A DNA stretch of 64,000 nt from Lysobacter prati (GTDB lineage: Bacteria; Pseudomonadota; Gammaproteobacteria; Xanthomonadales; Xanthomonadaceae): NCBI RefSeq assembly GCF_009765215.1, contig NZ_VLNV01000010.1, positions 60,155-124,154 of the forward strand. Reading direction: 5' to 3'. The notes under the pieces are model-generated. The model made no database searches and was not told the origin of the DNA. It saw only the letters and a list, made by a program, of their open reading frames with translations. Positions 1 through 9,444 of this stretch are shown here, in pieces (position 1 is the first letter of the stretch; every line of letters starts with the position of its first letter). The position numbers and the translations under genes were made by a program.

Positions 1-101
1 ATTCGGGGTATTGCATCGCCGGTCTTCCGTCAGGGGGAAACGGCTATTGTGCCTGCGCCGGGGGGCCGGGCCCAAGTCGCGTCCGGGCCGATCGCCAGGC
101 G

Positions 102-671
102 TCAGCCCTTGATCCACCAGCAGCCGAAGTATTTCTGCAGACCGAACACGGTGTGCGACGGCGTGCTGCCATTGGCCAGCGTCTGCTCTACGCGCAGCGC
201 GACCGGCGCCTGCCTGGGCCGTGGCGGCGCTAGCTCGGTGCCTTCCACTCCGAGGGCGGCGTCTGCCAGCACCGTTTCGCCGGGCTCGGCGGGCATGACC
301 GGGTAGATTCCGACCAGCGGTCGCTGCACCAGCGCATCAAGCCGCTCCAGCGCGGCGTAGGCGGCACTGCCCGACATCCCGTTCCAGTTGTAGACGCCGG
401 CAAGGCGATTGGCGTCGCGGGCGTCGAAGGCGCCGTTGAGCTCATGGACCAGGTCGCGAAGGCTGCGCGCGCAGCCGCCAACGCGCTCCCTCGAACCTGT
501 CGGCGGCGCGGCGCGCGGAGCCTGCTCGACGGCGCCGACATCCGGACACTGCCGATCAGTGAAGATGTCCATTCCCTCCGGCGTCGTGCAGCGCCGCACC
601 TGCGCGGAGACGGGCTGCCACGCCGCCGCGACGAGCAGCACGGTCATCAGCAGGTATTTCGACATCGGCAT
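102..671 (-). CDS. Secreted DUF4124-like protein, paralogue 1
   Basis: The protein has 189 residues with a clear signal peptide (hydrophobic residues 6-20, likely cleavage after VSA at 23). The mature N-terminus reads RRCTTPEGMDIFTDRQC, the short Cys-Gly-aromatic-Asp-Cys pattern of DUF4124 proteins, which are exported and of unknown function. A central block beginning GGCARSLRDLV and a Trp/Cys-rich end (FGCWWIKG) recur in the next gene upstream, so the two are tandem paralogues. An alternative start (MSKYLL) lies two codons in. Export to the periplasm is inferred from the signal peptide; no catalytic motif is visible. Confidence 0.7.
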   Translation of the reverse strand: MPMSKYLLMTVLLVAAAWQPVSAQVRRCTTPEGMDIFTDRQCPDVGAVEQAPRAAPPTGSRERVGGCARSLRDLVHELNGAFDARDANRLAGVYNWNGMSGSAAYAALERLDALVQRPLVGIYPVMPAEPGETVLADAALGVEGTELAPPRPRQAPVALRVEQTLANGSTPSHTVFGLQKYFGCWWIKG

Positions 672-748
672 CGTTGCAGACTAGCGGCGACAGGGTGGAA
701 CGCGACGATACGCCCATCGCAGTCCGATCAGAACGGTCATGCCGCATT

Positions 749-1327
749 TCAGAAGCGGACGAAATAGCAGCCCGAATAGCGCTCCACGCCCAGCTCCAGC
801 ACCTGCTGCGGCTCGGAGAAGACCAGTTGCATGGCGCCCGCGCCATCGCCTGCGCTGGCCAGCGCAGGCCAGAAACTGGCATCGACCAGTGACTGTCGAG
901 CCAGGTGCTGCAGGCGATTCATCACCAACTGCGCCTGCTGGTTCTGCAGCCCCGGCCAATGGAAGCTTTCGGCGATGCGATTGACGTCGCCCATGGCGAA
1001 TGCGCCCATCAGGTCGAGCGACAGTTGTCCGACGTTGCGCGCGCACCCGTTCGCGGCCGGGCGGCGCCGGGGAATCGCGCCGCGCTGCGTCGAGCCGAGC
1101 AGGCCCAGGCTGGCCGACGAAGACGAGTCGAAGGTCAGGCGGTTCACCAGTTCAACCGACATCGGCGCGGGCGCAGCGCCGAGCGCCGCGCAGGCGGTGT
1201 CGGTGTAGACGGATTGGCCGTCATGGGCCTGGCAGCGGTGGAGACTGCCGACTGCATGGACCGGCGCCGCGAGCAGCAGCGCCAGAAGGCAACACCATGC
1301 CGCCACCCATCGTGGCTGCGTGTTCAT
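749..1327 (-). CDS. Secreted DUF4124-like protein, paralogue 2
   Basis: This 192-residue exported protein has a signal peptide of about 26 residues (LLALLLAAPVHA). It is followed by LHRCQAHDGQSVYTDTAC, matching the DUF4124 N-terminal pattern more closely than its downstream neighbour does. The middle (CARNVGQLSLDLMGAF) and the C-terminal YSGCYFVRF align by eye with the paralogue that starts 77 bases further on, on the same strand. The pair probably forms a small transcription unit created by duplication. Conserved cysteines suggest a disulphide-bonded periplasmic domain, but the function is unknown. Confidence 0.72.
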   Translation of the reverse strand: MNTQPRWVAAWCCLLALLLAAPVHAVGSLHRCQAHDGQSVYTDTACAALGAAPAPMSVELVNRLTFDSSSSASLGLLGSTQRGAIPRRRPAANGCARNVGQLSLDLMGAFAMGDVNRIAESFHWPGLQNQQAQLVMNRLQHLARQSLVDASFWPALASAGDGAGAMQLVFSEPQQVLELGVERYSGCYFVRF

Positions 1328-1436
1328 GTTCGGCCCGCGGGGGAACGGGGAATTTCATCGTCTCCCCGCGGGCGTCAATGGCGTGTGCTTGCCACGCGTG
1401 ATGGCTGAACGGCTCGTTGGTCGGTGGATGGACCGG

Positions 1437-2258
1437 CTACAGGCGCGAGATCACCGACAGCGTCGGCTTGGACAGGTTCAGCGTGTAGAAGTGCAGGCCC
1501 GGTGCCCCGCCCTCGACCAGGCGCTGGCACATGGCCGCGACCATGTCCGCGGCGAACTCGCGGATCGAATCGGCATCGTCACCGAAGGCCTGCATGCGCT
1601 TGCTGATCCAGCGCGGGATCTCGGCGCCGCAGGCATCGGAGAAACGGCGCAGCTGGCTGAAGTTCGAGATCGGCATGATGCCCGGCACGATCGGCACGGT
1701 GACGCCAAGCCGGCGCACATCGTCGACGAAGCGGAAGTACGCATCGGCGTTGTAGAAGTACTGGGTGATCGCGCCATCGGCGCCTGCGTCGATCTTGGAC
1801 TTGAAGTGGCGCAGGTCGGCGTGCGCGTCATCGGCCTGCGGATGGCACTCGGGATAGCAGCCCACTTCGATGTGGAAGTAGCCGTCGTGCTCGCGGCGGA
1901 TGAACTCGACCAGTTCGGTGGCGTAGCGGAAATCGCCGGTGTGGCCCATGCCCGAGGGCAGGTCGCCGCGCAGGGCGACGATGCGGCGGCAGCCCATGGC
2001 CTTGTAGCGCTCGAGCAGCTCGCCGAGCTCGGCGCGGGTGCCGCCGACGCACGACAGATGCGGGGCGGCGTCGAGGCCGTGGGTCGTGTGGAGGCGTTCG
2101 ACGGTCTCGGGTGTATAGCTGAGCGTCGAGCCGCCGGCGCCGAAGGTGCACGAGACATACTCGGGGTTGTGCGACTTCAGCCGGGCCGCGGTCTTGTCCA
2201 GCTGCGCGCGCTGCTCGTCGGTCTTTGGCGGGTAGAACTCGAAGCTGATCGGGGTCAT
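1437..2258 (-). CDS. metF: 5,10-methylenetetrahydrofolate reductase
   Basis: MetF reduces 5,10-methylene-THF to 5-methyl-THF with an FAD cofactor, supplying the methyl group for methionine synthesis in the cytoplasm. The 273-residue length is slightly short for the bacterial family (about 280-300). Family signatures are present: SFEFYPPK at residues 5-12 (with the catalytic Glu), VSCTFGAGGST near 36-46, ALRGD near 96, TQYFYNAD, PGIMPI, and the C-terminal GLHFYTLN. It lies downstream of ahcY on the same strand, but a strong terminator separates them, so it may depend on read-through or its own promoter. Identification is secure. Confidence 0.95.
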   Translation of the reverse strand: MTPISFEFYPPKTDEQRAQLDKTAARLKSHNPEYVSCTFGAGGSTLSYTPETVERLHTTHGLDAAPHLSCVGGTRAELGELLERYKAMGCRRIVALRGDLPSGMGHTGDFRYATELVEFIRREHDGYFHIEVGCYPECHPQADDAHADLRHFKSKIDAGADGAITQYFYNADAYFRFVDDVRRLGVTVPIVPGIMPISNFSQLRRFSDACGAEIPRWISKRMQAFGDDADSIREFAADMVAAMCQRLVEGGAPGLHFYTLNLSKPTLSVISRL

Positions 2259-2358
2259 GCGTGGCCGCCGGTGCTGGGGTGGCGCTTATTCTATCGCTCT
2301 ATCGCGATGGAGTGGAATGAGGGATTCGGGGGCAATGAGGCCAACCGGGCGCGGGCGC

Positions 2359-2388
2359 AAAAAAAACGGGCGCCGAAGCGCCCGTTTC
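2359..2388 (-). terminator. Rho-independent terminator after ahcY
   Basis: Read on the minus strand, a GC-rich stem (ACGGGCGC / GCGCCCGT) closed by a TTCG tetraloop is followed by a run of eight T. It begins about 27 bases past the ahcY stop codon and about 100 bases before the metF start, so it should limit read-through into metF. Confidence 0.88.
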
Positions 2389-2414
2389 CTTGCATCGCAA
2401 ACTGCTGCGATCGA

Positions 2415-3860
2415 TCAGTAGCGGTAATGCTCCGGCTTGTACGGACCGTCGGCCGACACGCCCAGGTAGGCGGCCTGGTCGTCGGTCAGGCGGGTCAGCT
2501 TCACACCGATCTTCTCCAGGTGCAGACGCGCGACTTCCTCGTCGAGCTTCTTGGGCAGGATGTAGACCTTCGGCTCGTAGCTGTCCTTGTTGGCCCACAG
2601 GTCGATCTGCGCCAGGGTCTGGTTCGAGAACGAGTTGGACATGACGAAGCTCGGGTGGCCGGTGGCGCAGCCCAGGTTGACGAGGCGGCCTTCGGCCAGC
2701 AGGAAGATCGAATTACCACCCTTGAAGGTGTACTTGTCGACCTGCGGCTTGATGTTCAGACGGACCGCACCGGACGTGTTGAGCTTGTCGACCTGGATCT
2801 CGTTGTCGAAGTGGCCGATGTTGCAGACGATCGCCTGGTCCTTCATCTGCGACATGTGCTCGAGCGTCAGCACGTCCTTGTTGCCGGTGGTGGTGACGTA
2901 GATGTCGCCACGGCCCAGCGTGCTCTCGACGGTGTTGACCTCGAAGCCTTCCATCGCCGCCTGCAGGGCATTGATCGGATCGATCTCGGTGACGACCACG
3001 CGCGCGCCGTAGGCACGCAGCGAGTGCGCCGAACCCTTGCCGACGTCGCCGTAACCGCAGACCACGGCGACCTTGCCGGCCAGCATCACGTCCATCGCGC
3101 GCTTGAGGCCGTCGGCCAGCGACTCGCGGCAGCCGTAGAGGTTGTCGAACTTGGACTTGGTGACCGAGTCGTTGACGTTGATCGCCGGCACCAGCAGCGA
3201 GCCGGCTTCGGCCAGCTGGTACAGGCGGTGGACGCCGGTGGTGGTCTCTTCCGAGACGCCCTTCCAGTCGCGCACGACGGTGTGCCAGAAGCCCGGACGC
3301 TCGGTGTGGACGCGCTTGAGCAGGTCCTTGATGACCTGTTCTTCGTGGTTGCCCGAGGCGGTGTTGACCCAGTCGCTGCCGTTCTCGAGCTCAAAGCCCT
3401 TGTGAATCAGCAGGGTCACGTCGCCGCCGTCGTCGACGACGAGCTGCGGGCCGAGGTACTTGTCTGCGCCCGAGCCCGGGAAGGTCAGGGCGGCGAGGGT
3501 GCAGTCCCAATACTCTTCCAGCGATTCGCCCTTCCAGGCGAACACCGGGGTGCCGCTGGCGGCGATCGCGGCAGCAGCGTGGTCCTGGGTCGAGAAGATG
3601 TTGCACGAGGCCCAGCGCACGTCGGCGCCGAGGTCACGCAGGGTCTCGATCAGCACTGCGGTCTGGATGGTCATGTGCAGCGAGCCGGTCACGCGCACGC
3701 CCTTGAGGGTTGCGGTGGCGGCGTACTTCTTGCGGATGGACATCAGGCCCGGCATCTCGTGCTCGGCGATGTCGATCTCCTTGCGGCCCCAGTCGGCCAG
3801 GGAGATATCGGCAACTTTGTAATCGCCTTCGGTGGAGAAGGTCTTAGCTACGGCATTCAT
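2415..3860 (-). CDS. ahcY: S-adenosylhomocysteine hydrolase (adenosylhomocysteinase)
   Basis: AhcY splits S-adenosylhomocysteine into adenosine and homocysteine, closing the SAM cycle. The chosen start gives 481 residues ([15 protein letters not shown]), the usual size for proteobacterial enzymes with the extra 40-residue insert. Visible signatures are [10 protein letters not shown] at 59-68, the NAD-binding [26 protein letters not shown] and the conserved C-terminal tail KPEHYRY that reaches a neighbouring subunit. An upstream in-frame ATG at 3908 was rejected: it would place the protein start just inside the 3' end of the SAH riboswitch and adds a non-conserved extension. The gene is expected to be induced by SAH through that riboswitch. 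Confidence 0.97.
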   Translation of the reverse strand: MNAVAKTFSTEGDYKVADISLADWGRKEIDIAEHEMPGLMSIRKKYAATATLKGVRVTGSLHMTIQTAVLIETLRDLGADVRWASCNIFSTQDHAAAAIAASGTPVFAWKGESLEEYWDCTLAALTFPGSGADKYLGPQLVVDDGGDVTLLIHKGFELENGSDWVNTASGNHEEQVIKDLLKRVHTERPGFWHTVVRDWKGVSEETTTGVHRLYQLAEAGSLLVPAINVNDSVTKSKFDNLYGCRESLADGLKRAMDVMLAGKVAVVCGYGDVGKGSAHSLRAYGARVVVTEIDPINALQAAMEGFEVNTVESTLGRGDIYVTTTGNKDVLTLEHMSQMKDQAIVCNIGHFDNEIQVDKLNTSGAVRLNIKPQVDKYTFKGGNSIFLLAEGRLVNLGCATGHPSFVMSNSFSNQTLAQIDLWANKDSYEPKVYILPKKLDEEVARLHLEKIGVKLTRLTDDQAAYLGVSADGPYKPEHYRY

Positions 3861-3910
3861 GTGTGAAGCTCCGGTTTTTGGGTGAGGGCAGGGGGTGAAA
3901 CCTGCCAAAC

Positions 3911-3985
3911 CGGGCGCCGTTGTGCGTGTTGCGTCCCGCCGAGCCTGATTCCGGATTGCCCGGACTTGCAGCGCCCCTCGGCGAG
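3911..3985 (-). promoter_or_regulatory. SAH riboswitch in the ahcY leader
   Basis: On the minus strand the leader reads CGCCGAGGGGCGCTGCAA, later CAGGCTCGGCG, then AACGGCGCCC. These are the conserved blocks of the SAH (ahcY) riboswitch. CGCCGAG (about 3982-3976) pairs with CTCGGCG (about 3943-3937) to form P1, and GGGCGC pairs with GCGCCC at the 3' end to form the pseudoknot. It ends about 50 bases before the ahcY ATG. In the known family, SAH binding turns expression on. The match is by recognised consensus; no covariance search was run. Confidence 0.92.
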
Positions 3986-4100
3986 GCTCGCCATTTTAGC
4001 TGGTTGAGGTTGCCGATGGATGAACTCGGTGGCTGTTGCTTCGGGCGTGTTGCCTTCGGCGAGGCGTCGTCCGCCGGATCGGGCCTGATTCGTCGGAAGG

Positions 4101-4600
4101 GCGTCGTCCGCCGGGCCGGGGATTGCTCCGCCCCTCCAGACGCCATCCTGGCTTTAGTCGGGGCGCGGGACATCCATGTCCCGCTGCTCCGCAATCCCCG
4201 ACCCGGCGAACAACGCTTCGGCTATTCATTGCCCGGTCTTCGTTGAGAGCCGTCGTTCCCGCGAAGGCGGGAACCCAAGGACGTTGCCCTTACCCCGTCA
4301 TCCCCGCGAAGGCGGGGACCCAGCGACGTTGATTCTCGGAACCATATGAACCCTGCGCGGGCGTCCGGGACCGAGCTCACCGAGCAGACGTGCGAATGAT
4401 CGAGGGCACGGACACCGCCCTGGGCCGTGACAGGCCGAGTCCGATCGTTGCCGCTGCATCACGCGCGCAGTGCGCTCTCGCCACCAGTCGAAGTCAATAA
4501 AACCGTGGCTGCTTCGGCAAGGAGGGGGTGGGGTGTATTTCGCGAACAGTAAACGGAGCGAAGCGGAGGTTCGCGGAATACACCCCACCTCCTCCCCCAC
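4101..4600 (+). repeat. Composite 500-bp intergenic repeat, copy 1
   Basis: This copy is about 90% identical by eye to 24226-24726; a third copy begins at 63952. Three inverted-repeat modules occur in order. A 116-bp hairpin element (4101-4216) has arms starting GCGTCGTCCGCCGGGCCGGG. Two REP-like palindromes sit at 4255-4274 and 4301-4318 (GCGAAGGCGGG core). A terminal long hairpin (4521-4598) has arms GGGGTGTATT..CGCGAAC and GTTCGCGGAATACACCCC. No conserved reading frame spans it. It lies between the metK 3' end and the ahcY leader. Confidence 0.9.
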
Positions 4601-4610
4601 TGACCACGCG

Positions 4611-4645
4611 CAAAAAAGAAAACGGACCGCATCGCGGTCCGTTCT
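4611..4645 (-). terminator. Rho-independent terminator of metK
   Basis: On the minus strand, GAACGGACCGC and GCGGTCCGTT form a strong stem with a short AT loop, followed by TTCTTTTTTG. It starts about 27 bases beyond the metK stop codon and immediately precedes the terminal hairpin of repeat copy 1. Confidence 0.88.
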
Positions 4646-4671
4646 CTTCAACCCAAACCTTCAGGCCCGGA

Positions 4672-5895
4672 TTACTTCTTCAGGCCCGAATCCTTGCGCA
4701 GGTCGTCGGCCTTGTCCGTCTTCTCCCACGAGAAGGCGGTGGCGGTGTGCTTCTTGCCGGCGCCGTCGACGTAGGTCACCTCGCGCGGCTTGCGGCCGAA
4801 GTGGCCGTAGGCAGCGGTTTCCTGGTAGACCGGATGGATCAGGTCGAGCATCTTGACGATGCCGTACGGGCGCAGATCGAAGTGCTTGCGGATCAGCTTC
4901 TCGATCTTCTCGTCCGGGATCTTGCCGGTGCCGAACGTGGTGACCGAGATCGACGTCGGCTCGGCCACGCCGATGGCGTAGGAGACCTGCACTTCGCACT
5001 TGTCGGCCAGGCCGGCGGCGACGATGTTCTTGGCGACGTAACGCGCAGCGTACGCAGCCGAACGATCGACCTTGGACGGATCCTTGCCCGAGAACGCACC
5101 GCCACCGTGACGGGCCATGCCGCCGTAGCTGTCGACGATGATCTTGCGACCGGTCAGGCCGCAATCGCCGACCGGGCCGCCGATCACGAAGATGCCGGTC
5201 GGATTGATGTGGATCTTGTTCTTCGGCAGCGCCTCGAGCCACTTCTTCGGCAGGACCGGCTTGAGAACGTGCTCGTACACGCCTTCGATCAAATCCTTCT
5301 GCTTGATGCCCGGATCGTGCTGGGTCGACAGGACCACCGCATCGAGGCCGGCGACATTGTGCTGCGCGTCGTAGCGCAGGGTGACCTGCGACTTCGCGTC
5401 AGGGCGCAGCCACGGCAGCGGCGAATTCTTCTTCTTGCGGATCTTGGCCTGCTGCTCGACCAGACGGTGCGAGTAGTAGATCGGCGCCGGCATGAACTCC
5501 GGGGCCTCGTTGCAGGCGTAGCCGAACATCAGGCCCTGGTCGCCAGCGCCCTGTTCTTCCGGCTTCTTGCGGTCGACGCCAGCGGCGATGTCCGGCGACT
5601 GCTTGCCGAGCATGTTGATGATCGCGCAGGTGTGGCCGTCGAAGCCGACGTTGGAATTGTTGTAGCCAATGTCGTTGATGACCTTGCGCGCAAGCGCCTC
5701 GATGTCGACCCACGCATTGGTGGTGACCTCGCCGGCGACGATCGCCGCGCCGGTCTTCACCATCGTCTCGCACGCCACGCGCGCACGCTTGTCCTGGGCC
5801 AGGATGGCATCGAGGACGGCATCGGAGATCTGGTCGGCAATCTTGTCCGGATGGCCTTCGGAGACCGACTCGGAGGTGAAGAGGTAGCTGGACAT
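4672..5895 (-). CDS. metK: S-adenosylmethionine synthetase
   Basis: MetK makes S-adenosylmethionine from methionine and ATP in the cytoplasm. The 407-residue protein starts [18 protein letters not shown], with the family N-terminal signature [11 protein letters not shown] at 12-22. It continues with [30 protein letters not shown] (the phosphate-binding signature) and [16 protein letters not shown]. The length is slightly above the E. coli enzyme (384), because of an insert around [18 protein letters not shown] typical of this lineage. Longer upstream in-frame extensions lack conservation. No SAM riboswitch was recognised in the 228-base gap to the divergent neighbour. Confidence 0.97.
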   Translation of the reverse strand: MSSYLFTSESVSEGHPDKIADQISDAVLDAILAQDKRARVACETMVKTGAAIVAGEVTTNAWVDIEALARKVINDIGYNNSNVGFDGHTCAIINMLGKQSPDIAAGVDRKKPEEQGAGDQGLMFGYACNEAPEFMPAPIYYSHRLVEQQAKIRKKKNSPLPWLRPDAKSQVTLRYDAQHNVAGLDAVVLSTQHDPGIKQKDLIEGVYEHVLKPVLPKKWLEALPKNKIHINPTGIFVIGGPVGDCGLTGRKIIVDSYGGMARHGGGAFSGKDPSKVDRSAAYAARYVAKNIVAAGLADKCEVQVSYAIGVAEPTSISVTTFGTGKIPDEKIEKLIRKHFDLRPYGIVKMLDLIHPVYQETAAYGHFGRKPREVTYVDGAGKKHTATAFSWEKTDKADDLRKDSGLKK

Positions 5896-6123
5896 CGAGG
5901 CTTTATCCCCGTATTCGGATGAAAGGATGGCCGCGCATGATACAGCCTTGGCCCGGTCGGCGCATTGTGCGTCATTCAGGTGTTGGCTGAGGGTTAATTT
6001 CGCTGCTCGCGACGCTGGTCCGCACGCTGTCACGGGATTGACCCGAATCCGCCACGTCGTTGTCGCCGCGCCGCAGCAGGCTGCGCGGCGAGACGCCCCG
6101 TCGGGGCAAGCCGTGACGCCCGA

Positions 6124-7878
6124 ATGCCGCTTGAGCGCCGCCTGCAGGAACGCTTTCCGCACTGGTTCCGCGGGCGCCGGGCGTCCATCGCCGGCCCGTT
6201 GCTGCGCACGCTGGGCCGCTGGTCGCGATTCGACCAGATCGAGGCGTTCCTCCAGGCCAACGGGCACCTGCGCGACTTCGCCTTCGTTGAGGCAGCGCTC
6301 GACCACCTCCAGGTGCGCTACCTGTCGGACTTGGCCGAGGTGGCCGGCATTCCCGCCAGCGGCCGCCTGCTGATCGTCGCCAACCATCCTTCAGGCGCGA
6401 TCGATGCGCTGGCATTGCTCGACGTCGTCGGCCGGGTGCGCCGCGATGTCAGGATCGTCGCCAATGACCTGCTCTCGGCCCTGGACCCGCTGTCGGGCCT
6501 GCTGCTGCCGGTGCGGATCCTCGGCGGCAGGCCGAGCGCGCAGAGCCTGCAGGCGATCGACGACGCGCTCCGGGCGGAACAGTGCGTAATCGTGTTCCCG
6601 GCTGGCGAAGTGGCGCGGCTGGGCCTGCGCGGCGTCACCGACGGACGCTGGCGTCGCGGCTTCCTGCGCTTTGCCCGTGCCAGCGGCGCGCCGGTGTTGC
6701 CGGTCCGCATCGAGGCCCGCAACTCGGTCCTGTTCTACGGCGCGTCGGCCCTGTTCAAGCCGGTCGGTACGGCGCTGCTGGCGCGCGAGATGTTCGCCCG
6801 CCGCGCGCACCGCATCGCCATGCGCATCGGCACGCCACTTTCGCTGCCGGCGGAGGGTGACCCTGAACGGCTGATGCGCCAGGTCCGGCGAGAACTTTTC
6901 TCGCTCGGCAATGGACGTCGTCGCAGCGGGACCGGGATGGCAAACGATATTGCCGCGCCAGGCCGACCCGCCCAGGTGATCGACGCGATCGCGCCGGAGC
7001 GCGTACGCGCCGGTGTCGAGTCGCTCGCGCTGCTGGGCCGGACGATCGATGGCAAGCAGATCCGGGCCGGCCGCCTTGCGGCCGGTTCGGCACTGCTGCA
7101 GGAGATCGGACGGCTGCGTGAGGTCACCTTCCGCGCAGTCGGGGAGGGCACGGGCCAACGCCTGGACGTCGACCTCTACGACAGCTGGTACGAGCACATC
7201 GTCCTGTGGGACGACGAGGCCTCGCGAATCGCCGGCGCCTACCGCGTCGCCCGCGGCGCCTGCGTGCTGGCCGAACGCGGCCTGTCGGGGCTCTACACCG
7301 CGTCGCTGTTCCGCTATGCCGACGATGCGATTCCGCGCCTCGCCCAGGGCATGGAGCTGGGACGCAGCTTCGTCACGCCTGACTACTGGGGCAGCCGCAG
7401 CATCGACTACCTGTGGCAGGGCATCGGCGCCTACCTGGCCCGACACCGCAACGTTCGCTACCTGTTCGGGCCGGTGTCGATCAGCGCAGCGCTGCCTGAG
7501 CAGGCGCGCGAGCAGATCGTTGCCTACTACGCGCGCTTCTACGGTTCCGGCCAGATCGACGCCGTGTCGAAATTGCCGTTCGCCTACCGCGCCGCTCCGC
7601 CGCAGTTCGATGCGGTCGATGCTGCCACCGCTTTCCGCGTGCTCAAGGGCAACCTCGACGCGCTCGGGACGACCGTGCCGATGCTCTACAAGCAGTACAC
7701 CGACCTGTGTGAACCGGGCGGAGCGCGTTTCCTGGCGTTCGGCGTCGACCCTGCCTTCAGCGATGCGGTCGACGGACTGATCGAGGTCGACCTGCAGTTG
7801 CTTCGACCGAAGAAGCGCGAGCGCTACCTCGAAGGCCATTGCCTGCAAGCCCGTGCCATCACGGAGACCGGTGGATGA
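6124..7878 (+). CDS. Fused PlsC-like / OlsB-like bifunctional acyltransferase (OlsF-like)
   Basis: This 584-residue protein has two acyltransferase domains. Residues about 60-250 are PlsC-like: [12 protein letters not shown] at 86-96 carries the catalytic Asn-His pair, and [10 protein letters not shown] is the second phosphate/acyl-binding motif. From about 310 onward the sequence resembles OlsB/hemolysin-type N-acyltransferases ([47 protein letters not shown]). That order matches the OlsF ornithine-lipid synthase arrangement, which N-acylates ornithine and then O-acylates it. It would act at the inner membrane. The substrate is inferred; a general phospholipid acyltransferase role is possible. 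The downstream gene overlaps by four bases. Confidence 0.8.
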   Translation: MPLERRLQERFPHWFRGRRASIAGPLLRTLGRWSRFDQIEAFLQANGHLRDFAFVEAALDHLQVRYLSDLAEVAGIPASGRLLIVANHPSGAIDALALLDVVGRVRRDVRIVANDLLSALDPLSGLLLPVRILGGRPSAQSLQAIDDALRAEQCVIVFPAGEVARLGLRGVTDGRWRRGFLRFARASGAPVLPVRIEARNSVLFYGASALFKPVGTALLAREMFARRAHRIAMRIGTPLSLPAEGDPERLMRQVRRELFSLGNGRRRSGTGMANDIAAPGRPAQVIDAIAPERVRAGVESLALLGRTIDGKQIRAGRLAAGSALLQEIGRLREVTFRAVGEGTGQRLDVDLYDSWYEHIVLWDDEASRIAGAYRVARGACVLAERGLSGLYTASLFRYADDAIPRLAQGMELGRSFVTPDYWGSRSIDYLWQGIGAYLARHRNVRYLFGPVSISAALPEQAREQIVAYYARFYGSGQIDAVSKLPFAYRAAPPQFDAVDAATAFRVLKGNLDALGTTVPMLYKQYTDLCEPGGARFLAFGVDPAFSDAVDGLIEVDLQLLRPKKRERYLEGHCLQARAITETGG

Positions 7879-8699
7879 CACCACAGCCGACTGCGTTGCC
7901 TTTGCGCCGCCGCGCGGTTTTCGTGTCCGATGTCCATCTGGGTTCCAAACACTGCCATGCGGCCGAGTTCGCCGATTTCCTTGGCGGACTTCGTTGCGAC
8001 CGGCTGTACCTGGTCGGCGACATCGTCGACCTGTGGTGGATGGCGCAGCGCCGGCCGAGCTGGGGCAGTGCCCACAACCGCGTCATCGAAGCGCTGCACG
8101 CGCTGCGCCGTGCCGGCACCGAGCTGGTGTACGTGCCGGGCAACCACGACCGGCCGATCCGCCGCTTCTGCGGCCTGACCCTGCCGCGGATGACCGTGCG
8201 CCGGCGCGCGATCCACGTCACCGCCGATGGCCGCCGCCTGCTGGTAACGCACGGCGACGACTACGACGGCGTGACCCATTTCGGCGGGTTGCAGGAGCAG
8301 TTCGGCGACTGGCTGTACTACCGCATCCTCACCGGCAACCAGTGGCTCAACCGCGTGCGTCGCCACTTCGGCAGGCGCTACTGGTCGTTGTCGGAGTTCC
8401 TCAAGCGCCAGAGTGGCGCGGCCGAGCGCTACATCGAGCGCTTCGTGCAGGCTGGCCTCGACGATGCCCGTCGGCGCGGCCTCGACGGCGTGATCTGCGG
8501 CCACATCCACCGCGCGGGGCTGTTCGAGCGCGACGGCCGCCTGTACGCCAACGATGGTGACTGGGTCGAGAGCTTGACCGCCCTGGCAGAGGATCCGGAT
8601 GGCACGCTGCGGCTGCTGTCGCATACGGGCGAGACCCTGGCGGTATACGCGCCGCCGCAACGGCTGCTGGCAGACGCGGCGCAGCCTCGCGCGGCCTAG
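7875..8699 (+). CDS. LpxH-like metallophosphoesterase (UDP-2,3-diacylglucosamine diphosphatase family)
   Basis: The start codon overlaps the stop of the acyltransferase gene (ATGA), giving 274 residues. The calcineurin-type metal-binding motifs occur in order: FVSDVHLGS (D19, H21), LVGDIVDLWW (D49), PGNHD (N90, H91), VTHGDDYD and ICGHIHRAG. This is the COG2908 family, which includes LpxH of lipid A synthesis. It is longer than E. coli LpxH (240) and has a divergent C-terminus, so it may be a paralogue acting on another pyrophosphate or lipid substrate rather than the housekeeping enzyme. Coupling to a lipid acyltransferase supports an envelope-lipid role. Confidence 0.82.
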   Translation: MTPQPTALPLRRRAVFVSDVHLGSKHCHAAEFADFLGGLRCDRLYLVGDIVDLWWMAQRRPSWGSAHNRVIEALHALRRAGTELVYVPGNHDRPIRRFCGLTLPRMTVRRRAIHVTADGRRLLVTHGDDYDGVTHFGGLQEQFGDWLYYRILTGNQWLNRVRRHFGRRYWSLSEFLKRQSGAAERYIERFVQAGLDDARRRGLDGVICGHIHRAGLFERDGRLYANDGDWVESLTALAEDPDGTLRLLSHTGETLAVYAPPQRLLADAAQPRAA

Positions 8700-8788
8700 G
8701 ACTACGCCAAGTCGCCTGAATGGGTTCAACGGAGGATGTCAGCGCGACCGACGGTGGGAACCACGGTCAAACGCTGAATGGACCACCC

Positions 8789-8814
8789 GGGCCGCGTGTT
8801 ACTGCACACGGCCC
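8789..8814. terminator. Hairpin between convergent genes
   Basis: GGGCCGCGTG and CACACGGCCC pair around TTACTG in the gap between two convergently transcribed genes (ends at 8699 and 8895). There is no strong T-run on either side, so it could be a Rho-independent or a processing structure rather than a classical terminator. Confidence 0.45.
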
Positions 8815-8894
8815 TTGAGTGGTAGTGACATGGTTGTCCGCCTCGGGACGTTCCAGCCTTGGTTCCCGCAAAGGTCGCGGGATGCGTTGAGTGT

Positions 8895-9212
8895 TCACAG
8901 AGCGTCGTTGAATTCCCGCTTGACCTGGACGATGTACTCGCGACCGTCCTTACCGGTGATCGCGACGGACTCGCCGTTCATCAACTGCTCGTACCGGACC
9001 TCGCCGATGGCGCCCACGAACTTCTTGAGTGCGCGATCGTAGGTGTAGGGATACTCGGCGAATGCGGTGCGGTTGCCGACGATCATCTGGACCTTGCGCT
9101 CGCTCAGTCCGGTGGCCTGCGACAGGTCGCCGATGGGATCCTTGCTCTGCTCAGCCCACGCAGGCATCGATGCCGCAAGCGCCAGCGCGATAAACGCAAT
9201 CTTCGCTTTCAT
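8895..9212 (-). CDS. Small exported protein of unknown function
   Basis: The protein has 105 residues with a signal peptide (IAFIALALAASMPAWA, cleavage near residue 20). The start is fixed by an AGGAGG ribosome-binding site seven bases upstream. The mature part (about 85 residues) includes DLSQATGLSERKVQMIVGNRT, which reads like a helix-turn-helix-shaped segment but in an exported protein is more likely a small helical fold. It continues with EYIVQVKREFNDAL. It resembles small conserved periplasmic proteins of Xanthomonadaceae; no function is known to me. Confidence 0.75.
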   Translation of the reverse strand: MKAKIAFIALALAASMPAWAEQSKDPIGDLSQATGLSERKVQMIVGNRTAFAEYPYTYDRALKKFVGAIGEVRYEQLMNGESVAITGKDGREYIVQVKREFNDAL

Positions 9213-9444
9213 GAGTTGCCTCCTGATCGGATCGAACCACCGGGGCGTTACGACGGGGTCCGCAGTAGGGGGACGCCCCGGCATGGCATAGAGTCGAACA
9301 GAAGGTGCGGTGATTGCATCGCCCATAGGGGCCTGTGACTTTCGACCTGCACCGCTGGTCGCAATCACAACTGCAGCACAATCGTCACGCAATGCGCGTA
9401 TGCGTGCAGTCGATTGGTTTCATCCGTAATTGATGAATGACGCC

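Noticed and set aside
1320-3866. Long open frame of 848 codons on the plus strand opposite metF and ahcY
   Set aside because: It is the mirror of two well-recognised genes on the minus strand, with a composition typical of antisense frames in GC-rich DNA.
3861-3908. In-frame ATG at 3908 that would lengthen AhcY by 16 residues
   Set aside because: The extension is not conserved, and translation from there would start next to the SAH riboswitch; the ATG at 3860 gives the expected family N-terminus.
5896-6123. Possible SAM riboswitch in front of metK
   Set aside because: None of the conserved SAM-I, SAM-II or SAM/SAH blocks was recognised in the 228-base gap.
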